This document shows, piece by piece, positions 18,817-26,878 of a DNA stretch of 64,000 nt (position 1 is the stretch's first letter; each line of letters opens with the position of its first letter). The position numbers were made by a program, and so were the translations under genes. Source of the stretch: Salidesulfovibrio onnuriiensis (GTDB lineage Bacteria; Desulfobacterota; Desulfovibrionia; Desulfovibrionales; Desulfovibrionaceae); assembly GCF_008001235.1 (NCBI RefSeq), contig NZ_CP040751.1, forward strand, positions 1,347,001 through 1,411,000, read 5' to 3'. A model generated the notes under the pieces. It did not search any database. It worked only from the letters and a program-made list of their open reading frames with translations, and was not told where the DNA came from.

Positions 18817-20034
18817 TCAGGTCAGGCGCAGGGGGCGGAGCAGCAGCACGCCCACTTCGTCGCCCTTGTTGAGCTGGGCGCCGGGGGCCACGACCAGGAA
18901 ACCGTTGGTCTCGATCATGGCCTGCATGGAGGGCAGATCCCTGCCCATGAGCGGGGTGGCCGTGAGGCGCGTTCCCCTGAGCGCCACCTCGCAGTGCACC
19001 AGCCGCACCGGGCCGGGCTTGACCCCGAATCCCTCGGTGAGCTGGGCCGCAACCGCGCCGTCGTAATCCTCCATGCCGCGCAGAAGCTGCAGGGCGGGCA
19101 GCACCAGGGTCCGGAAGCAGGTCAGCACGGCCGGGGGCGGGCCGGGCAGCCCGAAAAAGAGGCGTCCGTCCCTTTCTGCCAGGAAGGTATTGCGGCCGGG
19201 TAGTATGTCCACCCCGTCGAAGAGCATGGTGAATCCCCCCTCCTTGGCGGCAGCGCGGGCCAGGTCCTTTTCGCTGTTGCCGGTGCCGCCGGTGGTCAGG
19301 ATCAGGCGCGCCTCGCTGTGTTCGATCTCGTGCATGATCTCGGCCATGGCGTCGGGCAGCACGTGGTAGAGAGTGTCCCCGGCCTGGTTCTCCCGCAACA
19401 GGTCGCGCAGCAGCACCGGGTTGTCGGCCGGGAATCCGTCGTCCATGAGCACCACGTCCTCGGGGTCGCGCAGTTCGTTGCCCAGGGCCAGCACCATGCA
19501 TTCGGGCCGCTTGTATACCTGTACCTCGGGCACGCGGGAGCGGACGGCAGCGGCGCACATCTCCGGGGTCAGGCAGGCTCCTTCACCGGCGATGAGCGTG
19601 TCTGCGGCAAGGTCGGCCCCGGGTGCGCGCAAATGCTCTCCCGGTTTGGGGTTGATGCCGATGAGCGCCTTGCCGTCCTTGACCTTGGCGTCCTCGGCCT
19701 GCACCACGCAGTCGGCCCCCTTGGGGATCGCCCCGCCCGTGAGGATGCGGGCGGCATGGCCTGGCTTCAGGGCCGGGGGAGTCGCGGTGTCCGCGTAGAT
19801 GGTCTGGGAGATGGGCAGGGCCACGGGCTTGAAGAAGCTGGCCTCTGCGGCGGTCGCGGCCCTGATGGCGAAGCCGTCGCGGGCCGAGCGGGGGAATTCG
19901 GGCACGTCGAAATCCGCATACACGCCTTGCGCGGCCACCAGCCCGGCGGTGATGGCCGGGGGCAGGGAGTGGATTTCGCCCGGGCGGGCGTTCTCGCGTA
20001 TGATTTCCAGGGCCCGGTCCAGGGAAACGCTCAT
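18817..20034 (-). CDS. moeA: MoeA-like molybdopterin molybdotransferase
   Basis: A 405-residue MoeA-family protein that would insert molybdate (or tungstate) into adenylated molybdopterin. Visible MoeA features are SARDGFAIRA (usual S-x-x-DGYA), ILTGGAIPKGADCVVQAED and the ILTTGGTGNSEKD segment in place of the common TTGGVSxGxxD. The last difference marks a divergent subfamily. The start at 20034 has GGAGG 6 bases upstream; the frame is open to 20370 without further support. A 30-codon reading frame ends 11 bases before this start. The gene is divergent from mobB. Confidence 0.88.
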   Translation of the reverse strand: MSVSLDRALEIIRENARPGEIHSLPPAITAGLVAAQGVYADFDVPEFPRSARDGFAIRAATAAEASFFKPVALPISQTIYADTATPPALKPGHAARILTGGAIPKGADCVVQAEDAKVKDGKALIGINPKPGEHLRAPGADLAADTLIAGEGACLTPEMCAAAVRSRVPEVQVYKRPECMVLALGNELRDPEDVVLMDDGFPADNPVLLRDLLRENQAGDTLYHVLPDAMAEIMHEIEHSEARLILTTGGTGNSEKDLARAAAKEGGFTMLFDGVDILPGRNTFLAERDGRLFFGLPGPPPAVLTCFRTLVLPALQLLRGMEDYDGAVAAQLTEGFGVKPGPVRLVHCEVALRGTRLTATPLMGRDLPSMQAMIETNGFLVVAPGAQLNKGDEVGVLLLRPLRLT

Positions 20035-20045
20035 GCAATCCTCCG

Positions 20046-20138
20046 TCAGCAGCCGGTGATGCGGCCGGGGCGGGTGTATGCCCGGAAGCCGTTGTTCGTG
20101 TCGTTGCCCGTCAGAATGGATTCTGCCCGGTGGGTCAT
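20046..20138 (-). CDS. Candidate 30-residue leader or small peptide upstream of moeA
   Basis: A short frame (ATG at 20138, TGA at 20046-20048) encodes MTHRAESILTGNDTNN followed by GFRAYTRPGRITGC. Its stop lies just before the moeA ribosome site, so the two could be translationally coupled. The ATG itself has only a weak AAGA upstream. I do not recognise the family. It could be a regulatory leader, a small carrier-like peptide ending in Gly-Cys, or a chance frame. Confidence 0.4.
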   Translation of the reverse strand: MTHRAESILTGNDTNNGFRAYTRPGRITGC

Positions 20139-20178
20139 GCCGATGTCTTATGGAAAGAGTACCATTTTTTCGGCGGGG

Positions 20179-20195
20179 CACAATGATGAATTGTG
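20179..20195. promoter_or_regulatory. Short palindrome in the moeA-mobB divergent region
   Basis: CACAAT and ATTGTG arms around a 5-base centre sit in the 326-base region between divergent moeA and mobB. A second small inverted repeat (AAAGAG / CTCTTT) lies at about 20216-20231. Either could bind a regulator such as a ModE-type protein, but the sequence is not a recognised site. Apart from these and the small frame I see nothing else in the gap. Confidence 0.3.
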
Positions 20196-20360
20196 GCAGC
20201 ACGGTGCGCTCCTGTAAAGAGGGGACTCTTTGCGCCGCCCGCCCGTTCACATTTCCGGCAATGGCTGGCATGGTGAGCATGGCCTGTCCGGGGCGCGCCT
20301 CGCGGGTCGAACGATTCAACCAGAGTACGGTCCTGCACGGTTCGGGGCCACGGAGGGAGC

Positions 20361-20870
20361 ATGGCCGCACCGCCCATCGTCTGCATTGTGGGGAAGAAGA
20401 AGTCCGGGAAAACCACGTTCCTGGAAAAGCTGCTCGCGGCCCTTGCCGGGCTGGGCGTGCGCACGGGCACGGTCAAGCATGACATTCACGGGTTCAGCAT
20501 GGACCATGAGGGCAAGGATACCTGGCGGCACCGCCAGGCGGGAGCCGCGACCGTGTGCATCAGCTCGTCCACCCAGCTTGCGCTGATCAAGACCGTGGAG
20601 CGCGAAATGACCCTGCCCGAGCTGGCCGGGACCTTTTTCGCGGACCGGGACATCGTGCTCACCGAGGGCTACTACAATTCGGACCAGCCCAAGATCGAGG
20701 TCTTCCGGCCCGAGGCCCATGCCCTGCCCCTGTGTGGCCCGGATGAAGCCTGGACCAGGAAGCTCCTGGCCATGGTCACGGACGCGGACGTGGACGCCGG
20801 GGTGCCCTGTTTCGGGCTGGATGACGGGGAGGGCGTGGCCCGCCAGCTCAAGGAGTGGTTCGGCCTATAG
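20361..20870 (+). CDS. mobB: Molybdopterin-guanine dinucleotide biosynthesis protein MobB
   Basis: A 169-residue P-loop protein of typical MobB length. Walker A is GKKKSGKTTFLEKL at the N-terminus, then TVKHDIHGFSMDHEGKDTWRHRQAGA, a hallmark MobB segment, and VLTEGYYNSDQPKIEVFR. It binds GTP and assists MobA in making MGD. A GGAGG site precedes the ATG. The 3' end overlaps the convergent mobA by 6 bases. Confidence 0.92.
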   Translation: MAAPPIVCIVGKKKSGKTTFLEKLLAALAGLGVRTGTVKHDIHGFSMDHEGKDTWRHRQAGAATVCISSSTQLALIKTVEREMTLPELAGTFFADRDIVLTEGYYNSDQPKIEVFRPEAHALPLCGPDEAWTRKLLAMVTDADVDAGVPCFGLDDGEGVARQLKEWFGL

Positions 20871-21455
20871 TCGTTTCCGGGCCGCTTCCAGTTCTTCCGG
20901 GGTATTCACGCTTTCAAAGGAGAGCAGTTCCGGGTCGCCCGGCCGGAGCAGGTCCACGGGCACCTGTTTGAGCCGCACCTTGTCGAAGATGTTCAGGACC
21001 TTGTAGTCGTTTGCCGCGAGCTGGGCCTCTATGTGCGGCAGGCAGCGTTTGGAGTAGATGGCGCAGAGCGGCTCCATGTAGCCGTCGTCCTTCAGGGGGA
21101 TGACCACGTCCGCATCGGGCTCGGCCTGTTGGAGCAGCCGTTGCACCAGCCCGGTTTGCAGGAACGGGGCGTCGCAGGCCGTGACAAAGGTGTGGCTTGC
21201 ACGGCAGGCGGCCAGCCCGGCCTGGATGCCCGTAAGCGAACTGCGGGCGTCGTAGGTGTCCGGTACGAGGGTCACGCCCGGCAGGTCGAATCCCTCCTGT
21301 TTGCGGCAGGAGACAAGTATCTCCTGGAAGAGCGGGCGGCAGGCCTCCAGCAGGCGGTCGATGATGCGGACCCCGCCCACCTCGAGAAAGGCTTTACGAA
21401 CCCCGCCCATGCGGGTACCCAACCCTCCGGCCAGGATGGTGCATGCGATTTCCAA
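20865..21455 (-). CDS. mobA: Molybdenum cofactor guanylyltransferase MobA
   Basis: A nucleotidyltransferase of about 196 residues that joins GMP to molybdopterin. Visible are TILAGGLGTRMGG at the N-terminus, GRxK-like VRKAFLEVGG, and TACDAPFLQTGL containing the metal-binding Asp. I favour the TTG at 21455: CCGGAG lies at good spacing and the protein then starts four residues before the nucleotide-binding loop, as is usual. The ATG at 21509 has no ribosome site and lies inside a palindrome. It is convergent with mobB and divergent from the MobB/Fe-S gene. Confidence 0.87.
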   Translation of the reverse strand: MEIACTILAGGLGTRMGGVRKAFLEVGGVRIIDRLLEACRPLFQEILVSCRKQEGFDLPGVTLVPDTYDARSSLTGIQAGLAACRASHTFVTACDAPFLQTGLVQRLLQQAEPDADVVIPLKDDGYMEPLCAIYSKRCLPHIEAQLAANDYKVLNIFDKVRLKQVPVDLLRPGDPELLSFESVNTPEELEAARKRL

Positions 21456-21503
21456 ATCAATCTCCGGTTGATGGCCTGGTGGAATGATTGCTACTATCCG
21501 TTC

Positions 21504-21519
21504 ATGTTCCATAGATGGA
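21504..21519. promoter_or_regulatory. Perfect 16-bp palindrome, possible operator
   Basis: GTTCCATAGATGGAAC reads the same on both strands. It sits between divergent mobA (start 21455) and the MobB/Fe-S gene (start 21576), in a position suited to control both. A hairpin (ACAGGCC / GGCCTGT) follows at about 21533-21552. The binding protein is unknown. Confidence 0.4.
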
Positions 21520-21575
21520 ACCAAAAAACAAGACAGGCCTTTTCGGGCCTGTTTCAGCACCGGAAAGGAGAAGCG

Positions 21576-22235
21576 ATGCAGGCGGTGGCCCTTGTTGGCG
21601 GCGAAAAGGAACAGCGCGCGAGACTGTGCGCGCAGGTGGCGGAGAGGCTCAGGCAGGACGGGCTACGCTGTGCCCTGGTCAGCGGCGGCGGAGTGGATAC
21701 GGAAAGCGGCCCGTTCGAGTCCAGGGCCGAGATCAGCGCCGTGGGCGTGAGCGTGTCCTGGCCCGGGGGCAAGACCCTGGATGATCTAGTGCCGCACCTG
21801 GAGGCGGACTTCATCTTTTTCGAGGGCGGCGGCGAACCTCGCATGCCCCGCGTGCTGCTGGATGGGTATGCCGAGGACGATTCCTCCCTGGCCGTGGCCA
21901 GCTTCGGTTGCGATGCGCCGGGCGTGCCGCGCATGGGCGACCTGGATTCTCTGGCCGAGCATCTCAAGGCCCGCGCCTTTCTCCTGCCCGGCCTCAACTG
22001 CGGGGAGTGCGGGTTCGACAGTTGCGCCTCCCTGGCCGCCGAGATCGTGGCCGGGAACAGGTCCCCGGAGGACTGTGCGTCCCTGAAACCGTCCCTGGCG
22101 GTCACGGCCAACGGCGCGCGCATGGCCATGAAACCCTATGTGGAGAACACGTTCCGGGCGGTGGTCGTCGCCATGCTGGAACAGCTCAAGGGGTATGCGC
22201 CGGGCAGGGTCGAGATCGAAATCGACACAAAGTAG
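21576..22235 (+). CDS. MobB-like protein with C-terminal 4Fe-4S domain
   Basis: A 219-residue protein. The first 130 residues resemble a degenerate MobB/P-loop fold (VALVGGEKEQRARL, lacking the GK[ST] loop; LEADFIFFEGGGEPRMPRV). The rest carries LNCGECGFDSCASLAAEIV ending in PEDC, a CxxCxxxxC...C pattern typical of the small Fe-S domain PF04060. AAAGGAG precedes the ATG. Its place beside mobA and mobB suggests a role in maturing or inserting molybdenum/tungsten cofactor, perhaps with redox sensing; this is inference. Confidence 0.75.
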   Translation: MQAVALVGGEKEQRARLCAQVAERLRQDGLRCALVSGGGVDTESGPFESRAEISAVGVSVSWPGGKTLDDLVPHLEADFIFFEGGGEPRMPRVLLDGYAEDDSSLAVASFGCDAPGVPRMGDLDSLAEHLKARAFLLPGLNCGECGFDSCASLAAEIVAGNRSPEDCASLKPSLAVTANGARMAMKPYVENTFRAVVVAMLEQLKGYAPGRVEIEIDTK

Positions 22236-22247
22236 GGCGTTGAAAAC

Positions 22248-22270
22248 GGCCGATTCGCGGCCTCTTGTTT
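22248..22270 (+). terminator. Terminator after the MobB/Fe-S gene
   Basis: GGCCG and CGGCC arms around ATTCG are followed by TCTTGTTT, 13 bases past the stop codon. Confidence 0.55.
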
Positions 22271-22329
22271 CAATGGTGCCTTCAGTGTAAGCTCAATCTC
22301 TCAAAATCGCTGCTTATACAGACAAAACA

Positions 22330-22455
22330 CAGGCTGTTCAAAAATGTGCGAGTGCAAGGCGCAAGGAAAAGGCAAGACCGACGCGTATGTTACTGATACG
22401 CGAGGGCTTGGCTTTTTCGCTGCAACGCCGCAATCGTGCGTTTAGGGACAGCCTG
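22330..22455. repeat. 126-bp imperfect palindromic element
   Basis: The element opens with CAGGCTGTTC and closes with GACAGCCTG. Its two halves are inverted near-copies meeting at GCGTAT / ATACGC around a 7-base loop. It would fold into one long hairpin and has no coding capacity. It resembles intergenic palindromic repeats (REP/MITE-like). It ends directly at the ribosome site of the next gene. Together with the terminator above it fills the 233-base gap. Confidence 0.7.
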
Positions 22456-22468
22456 TTTGGAGAACTCA

Positions 22469-24586
22469 GTGGCCGGAACCGAACATCTGCAATCCTTTTT
22501 CTATCCCGACACCGTGGCCGTGGTCGGCGCATCCGCCACCCCCGGCAAGGTGGGGCATACCATTGTCGCCAACATGGTGGAGGCCGGTTTCAAGGGCCGC
22601 CTCATTCCGGTGAACCCCAAGGGCGGCGAGATCCTGGACCTGCCCGTGGTCACCGAGGTCACGTCCCTGCCGCGCAACCTGGACCTGGCCGTTGTTTCCG
22701 TTCGCCGCGATTTTGTCCTGCCCACCCTGGAAGCCCTGGGCGAGCTGCGCTGCAAGTCCTGCATCGTCATCACCGCCGGGTTCAAGGAAGTGGGCCGGGA
22801 GGGCTACCACCTCGAAGAGCGGATCGTCGAGGTCTGCGACAAGTTCGACATGGCCCTGCTGGGTCCCAACTGCCTGGGCATGATCAATACCCCGGCCGGG
22901 GTCAACGCCTCCTTTGCGGCCGGGCAGCCCGGCCCCGGGAGCATCGCCTTCTTTTCCCAGTCCGGCGCCCTGTGCGTGGCCATCCTGGACTGGGCCCTGG
23001 GCGCGGGCATCGGGTTCTCCAAGTTCGTCAGCCTGGGCAACAAGGCCGTGCTCGACGAGGCCGACATGCTGCACTACCTGAACACGGACGACGAGACCAA
23101 GGTCATTCTCGGCTATATCGAGAATGTGGAAAACGGCGGTAAATTTCTGGCCCAGGCCCGCAAGGTCAGCCGCAACAAGCCGGTGATCATGATCAAGTCC
23201 GGCACCACGGCGGCCGGGGCCAAGGCGGCCTCGTCCCATACCGGGGCCATTGCCGGTTCGGACCAGGCCTACAGCGCGGCCTTCCACCAGACCGGCGTCA
23301 TTCGCGTGGGCGACGTGGAAAGCCTGTTCAACCTGGCCCAGGCCTTTTCCGAGCAGCCCCTGCCCAAGGGGCCCGGCCTGGCCATCGTCACCAACTCGGG
23401 CGGGCCGGGCATCATCGCTGCGGACACCACCGAGCGCTCCAGCCTGAGCATGGCCAAGTTCACGCCCCGGACCGTGCAGAAGCTTCAGGAACTGCTGCCC
23501 AGCTACGCGGCCTTCTACAACCCGGTGGACATCATTGCCGACGCCGATCCCGTGCGCTACCGCAAGACCCTGGACATCGTGGCCGAGGACCCCATGGTGC
23601 ATGCCGTCATGGTGCTGCTCACCCCTGCGGGCGCGGTGGATATCGAGGGCACGGCCCAGGCGGTCATTGATACGGCCCGCAAGTACGGCAAGCCCGTGTT
23701 CGCGGTTTTCATGGGCAAGAAGCGCGTGGCCCCGGCCCGGCAGATGTTCCAGGAAGCGGGCATTCCCTGCTACGCCTTCCCCGAGCCCGCGGTGAAGAGT
23801 ATCGAGGCCATGTACAATTATGGCCTGTGGCGCAAGCGCCCCGAGGCCGAGTACCCCGAGCGCGAGCGCGACATGGACCGCGTCCGGGACGTCATCGAAG
23901 GTGCCTTGCAGCGCGGCGAGAGCGAGGTGGTGGAGTTCCAGGCCCAGGAAGTGCTCCAGGCCTACGGGCTGCCCACGCCCCGGACCCGGCTGGCCCGTTC
24001 CAGCGAGGAGGCCGTGGCGGCCGCCGAGGCCATCGGCTATCCCGTGGCGCTCAAGATCGCCTCTCCCCAGATTTCCCACAAGACCGACGTGGACGGCGTG
24101 AAGGTCAACCTCAAGGACGCCGGGCAGGTGGCCCTGACCTTCAAGGACATCACGGCCCGGGCTCAGCGCATGCGCCCGGACGCCTATATCGCGGGCTGTC
24201 TGGTGCAGGAGATGGCCCCGTCCGATTCGCGCGAGGTCATCATCGGCTTCAAGCGCGACGACCAGTTCGGCCCGTTGCTCATGTTCGGGCTGGGCGGCAT
24301 CTACGTGGAGATTCTGAAAGACATTTCCTTCCGGCTCGCGCCCCTGTCCCGGGCGGACGCCAAGGGCATCATCCGGGAGATCAAGTCCTACATGCTGCTC
24401 AAGGGGCTGCAGGGCGACAAGCCCGTGTGCTTCGAGACCCTGCAGGATATCATCCTGGCCATGTCCCGGTTCGCCGAGGACTTCCCCATGGTGCTGGAGG
24501 CCGAGTTCAACCCGGTGCTGGTGAACCATGACCGCGCCGTGGTGGCGGATGTGCGCATGACTCTGGACCCCAAGGCCATGGATTAA
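22469..24586 (+). CDS. ADP-forming acetate/acyl-CoA synthetase, fused alpha-beta
   Basis: A 705-residue NDP-forming acyl-CoA synthetase that converts acyl-CoA, ADP and phosphate to acid, CoA and ATP. The N-terminal CoA-binding domain has VAVVGASATPGKVGHTI, followed by ligase domains with GPNCLGMINT, FFSQSGALC and the phospho-His segment SHTGAIAGSD. The C-terminal ATP-grasp half has GYPVALKIASPQISHKTDVDG and LLMFGLGGIYVEILKD. No acetyltransferase domain is fused. The GTG at 22469 has TTTGGAG upstream; upstream codons lie in the palindromic element. Likely role: ATP formation from acyl-CoA during amino-acid or pyruvate breakdown. Confidence 0.92.
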   Translation: MAGTEHLQSFFYPDTVAVVGASATPGKVGHTIVANMVEAGFKGRLIPVNPKGGEILDLPVVTEVTSLPRNLDLAVVSVRRDFVLPTLEALGELRCKSCIVITAGFKEVGREGYHLEERIVEVCDKFDMALLGPNCLGMINTPAGVNASFAAGQPGPGSIAFFSQSGALCVAILDWALGAGIGFSKFVSLGNKAVLDEADMLHYLNTDDETKVILGYIENVENGGKFLAQARKVSRNKPVIMIKSGTTAAGAKAASSHTGAIAGSDQAYSAAFHQTGVIRVGDVESLFNLAQAFSEQPLPKGPGLAIVTNSGGPGIIAADTTERSSLSMAKFTPRTVQKLQELLPSYAAFYNPVDIIADADPVRYRKTLDIVAEDPMVHAVMVLLTPAGAVDIEGTAQAVIDTARKYGKPVFAVFMGKKRVAPARQMFQEAGIPCYAFPEPAVKSIEAMYNYGLWRKRPEAEYPERERDMDRVRDVIEGALQRGESEVVEFQAQEVLQAYGLPTPRTRLARSSEEAVAAAEAIGYPVALKIASPQISHKTDVDGVKVNLKDAGQVALTFKDITARAQRMRPDAYIAGCLVQEMAPSDSREVIIGFKRDDQFGPLLMFGLGGIYVEILKDISFRLAPLSRADAKGIIREIKSYMLLKGLQGDKPVCFETLQDIILAMSRFAEDFPMVLEAEFNPVLVNHDRAVVADVRMTLDPKAMD

Positions 24587-25449
24587 AATGTTTTTTGAAC
24601 GAAATGGTCTTTGATTTCCGTTATAGTCTCTATCGATATTTGATATTTTGATTCAACTGAAGAGCTATTAATTTCGTCCTGAGTATCTGACTTGATTATC
24701 AACTTTGTGAAGAATAGTGTTGTAGCCAATTTGTTAGCTTGATAGTTTTCAAATTTTAATACTTTAATTATATGTGTCATATATAATTTGAGTTCATAAA
24801 AAATAGAAGACACGTGTTGCGGGCATAGATAGCTATATTTCTTGTCATTGTACTCAAATTCAATAGTTCTGAAGTTATCAAAATCAAAATTATGACTTAT
24901 TTTCGTTATGTTGTATAAATTATAGTAAGTTGATTTATATTTTACTATTATGTCTTTGATCTTTAATTCTTGCCTACTAACTAAGAAAAGTAAGAATTTT
25001 TTAATTTCATTTTCGAGCTTGGTAAAAGGGAAGTGATGGTGATTAAGGATTCCCTGCTTTGAGTGTGTAAATATTAAATTGTATGTTTCATACTTGTTTG
25101 AAAATGCTAATTCATCTTTAAATTCAGCTATGTATTTACAGAATTCTTCATAATGTTTGTAATGATTTGAGAAGCTGTTACTTGCCATCATTAAGTCAAT
25201 CTGTCGTTTGGTTTGATCTGATCTATGGTACGCGGCAATTAACGCACTTGTAGGTATTATTAACGCAAGAACTCCCAATGGTAGTTGGAATTCTTTCAAA
25301 AAGGTTCGGTAGCCCTCGGCCGTGAAGTTTAATGAATAGTTTTCATTAATGAGAAGAGTTGTTGTGAGAGTCGCAGCGGTAATTATAATGATTCCGTTCA
25401 GAATCCAGAACAGTTTGAGTTGGAAGAGATTGTGATTGTTTTCCGACAT
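24583..25449 (-). CDS. Hypothetical two-helix membrane protein, AT-rich
   Basis: A 288-residue protein with two N-terminal membrane helices (FWILNGIIIITAATLTTTLL and LGVLALIIPTSALIAAY). A cytoplasmic domain of about 210 residues rich in Lys, Tyr and Asn follows. I do not recognise the family. Base composition is far more AT-rich than its neighbours, a sign of recent transfer. Its 3' end overlaps the convergent synthetase gene by 4 bases. Similar small membrane orphans occur in defence or mobile loci, but nothing here proves that. Confidence 0.65.
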   Translation of the reverse strand: MSENNHNLFQLKLFWILNGIIIITAATLTTTLLINENYSLNFTAEGYRTFLKEFQLPLGVLALIIPTSALIAAYHRSDQTKRQIDLMMASNSFSNHYKHYEEFCKYIAEFKDELAFSNKYETYNLIFTHSKQGILNHHHFPFTKLENEIKKFLLFLVSRQELKIKDIIVKYKSTYYNLYNITKISHNFDFDNFRTIEFEYNDKKYSYLCPQHVSSIFYELKLYMTHIIKVLKFENYQANKLATTLFFTKLIIKSDTQDEINSSSVESKYQISIETITEIKDHFVQKTF

Positions 25450-25613
25450 TCGCCCTCCGAATAGTTTTTATTCTATTTTAAAGATATCCCGATAAGTATT
25501 CAAGGGGTTAGAACCTCTTGGAGTACCCCATGTGTGCAGCAAGGGTGTGCTTTGCCGACGCATGGCAAAAGCAGGGAGGGCCAGTTCACCGGAAAGCAAT
25601 CACCCGAAGGGTG

Positions 25614-25660
25614 CAGAAAATAAAAAGGTCGCCCAAGGAGCTGAAAACCCCAGAGCGACC
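25614..25660 (-). terminator. Terminator of the HTH regulator gene
   Basis: On the minus strand GGTCGC and GCGACC enclose a 22-base partly paired loop, followed by TTTTTATTTT. It lies about 40 bases past the regulator stop. The rest of the 25450-25698 gap holds only a short unassigned stretch. Confidence 0.65.
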
Positions 25661-25698
25661 GACTTGCCTCGATTGTTGTTTGCGCATCAGCGCACCGC

Positions 25699-26631
25699 CT
25701 ACCCGTCCCCGTTCTCCTCATTCATGAGCCCCAGCACATAACTCATGTTCAACTGCTCGGCCCGGAGCACGTAATCGCCGTCGGCCTGCGAAATGTCGTT
25801 TCGCACCAGCTTGCGGCAGTAGGAAGGAATGTTCTCCTGGGTCGTGCCGCCTATCTTTTCCAGCACCTGCTCGGCGGTCATGCCCTCGGGCATCTTCTCC
25901 ATGAACACCCGGGCCGCCGAGGGGTGGGACACGAAATCCTCGGACCCGGACAGGATCACGCCGTAGAGGAACCGCAGCCTGCCGCCCTGGTGCACGGGGT
26001 TGTTGGTCACGATCATGACCACTTCCTCGTGGTGCGTGCTCCCGGTCTCCATGACGAAGTGCAGGTTGGAGCGTACCGGGAATAGCCGTCCCTGGTAGGA
26101 GGTCACATGGTCCTTGTCGCGCACGCTGTGGGCCGAGACCCGGATGAAGGGATGGCAGGTGCATTCCACGGAAACGAGGGTCTGGTTGATCTCGGGCACG
26201 TTGTTCATGGAATAGTTGTAGAGGATGTAGTGCCCGCCGATCTTGTGGAACAGCCGCTGGGTGTAGTCCGTATCCGTGCGGCCGAACACGTCCAGCTTGA
26301 CGCTGCCGGACTGGCGCTCCTCGATGCGCTTGAGGAAGATCTCCCGGTCGCGCTCGGCAAGGCCCCGCACGGTGCTGAGCACATCCACGAACCCGTAGAA
26401 GTCCTCGTAAAAGTCCTCCATGCGGATGCCCAGGGCGCGGCTGAAGAGCTCCAGCTTGCTCCGGCTCGGACGGTTGCGGCCCGCCTTCCACGATTCCAGG
26501 GTCACGGAGGTCAGGTTGCCGCCCAGCTTCATGCGCACCGTGCGCACCACCTCGGGGATGGGCACGGCCATGAGCGCGAACTGCACCTTGCTCTCAAATC
26601 TTGAAATATCGTCCAGGCCCCTGTTGGCCAT
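25699..26631 (-). CDS. HTH-type transcriptional regulator, divergent from tnaA
   Basis: A 310-residue protein with an N-terminal helix-turn-helix-like segment (VVRTVRMKLGGNLTSVTLESWKAGRNRPS, then LELFSRALGI). A larger C-terminal domain follows, with VECTCHPFIRVSAHS and VVMIVTNNPVHQGGRL, that I do not recognise. It is transcribed away from tnaA with a 247-base AT-rich gap containing inverted repeats. It is therefore a likely local regulator of the tryptophanase operon. Confidence 0.7.
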   Translation of the reverse strand: MANRGLDDISRFESKVQFALMAVPIPEVVRTVRMKLGGNLTSVTLESWKAGRNRPSRSKLELFSRALGIRMEDFYEDFYGFVDVLSTVRGLAERDREIFLKRIEERQSGSVKLDVFGRTDTDYTQRLFHKIGGHYILYNYSMNNVPEINQTLVSVECTCHPFIRVSAHSVRDKDHVTSYQGRLFPVRSNLHFVMETGSTHHEEVVMIVTNNPVHQGGRLRFLYGVILSGSEDFVSHPSAARVFMEKMPEGMTAEQVLEKIGGTTQENIPSYCRKLVRNDISQADGDYVLRAEQLNMSYVLGLMNEENGDG

Positions 26632-26685
26632 GAATTTCCTCCACCATGCGTTTTCTGCTCATCTATATGATTTTTGCAACATCGC

Positions 26686-26720
26686 GCAACTTTTTGTTCA
26701 AAAACTTTGCAAAAAGTTGC
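26686..26720. promoter_or_regulatory. Perfect 11-bp inverted repeat, putative operator of the tna region
   Basis: GCAACTTTTTG (26686-26696) and CAAAAAGTTGC (26710-26720) form an exact inverted repeat with a 13-base spacer. A further half-site TTTTTGCAAC lies at 26671-26680. The sites lie 40-75 bases upstream of the tnaA -35 and about 55-90 bases upstream of the regulator start, suited to control of both genes. Confidence 0.55.
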
Positions 26721-26758
26721 AAGGCAAAATAAGACTTTGAAATAATTATACTTTTTTA

Positions 26759-26786
26759 TTGCACGGCCGTTTTTTTCCTGTATAGT
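26759..26786 (+). promoter_or_regulatory. Sigma-70-type promoter for tnaA
   Basis: TTGCAC (26759-26764) and TATAGT (26781-26786) are separated by 16 bases, about 92 bases before the tnaA start. I found no TnaC-like leader frame with a Trp codon in the 5' region, so E. coli-style tryptophan attenuation is not evident. Confidence 0.6.
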
Positions 26787-26878
26787 CGATCCCATCTTCT
26801 ACAAATTTTTTGGGTCCGGAAGGGCCGGATTTACCAAGCCGAAACGGCATACAGCACAACAAACACCAGGAGCATACA

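Noticed and set aside
20035..20370. N-terminal extension of moeA to 20370
   Set aside because: The extension is Arg/Pro/His-rich, lacks a ribosome site, and the family start with GGAGG is at 20034.
21033..21575. N-terminal extension of the MobB/Fe-S gene overlapping mobA
   Set aside because: It is antisense to mobA; AAAGGAG and the family-like start lie at 21576.
26787..26878. A TnaC-type leader peptide before tnaA
   Set aside because: No ATG-started short frame with a Trp codon and following Pro was found in the leader.
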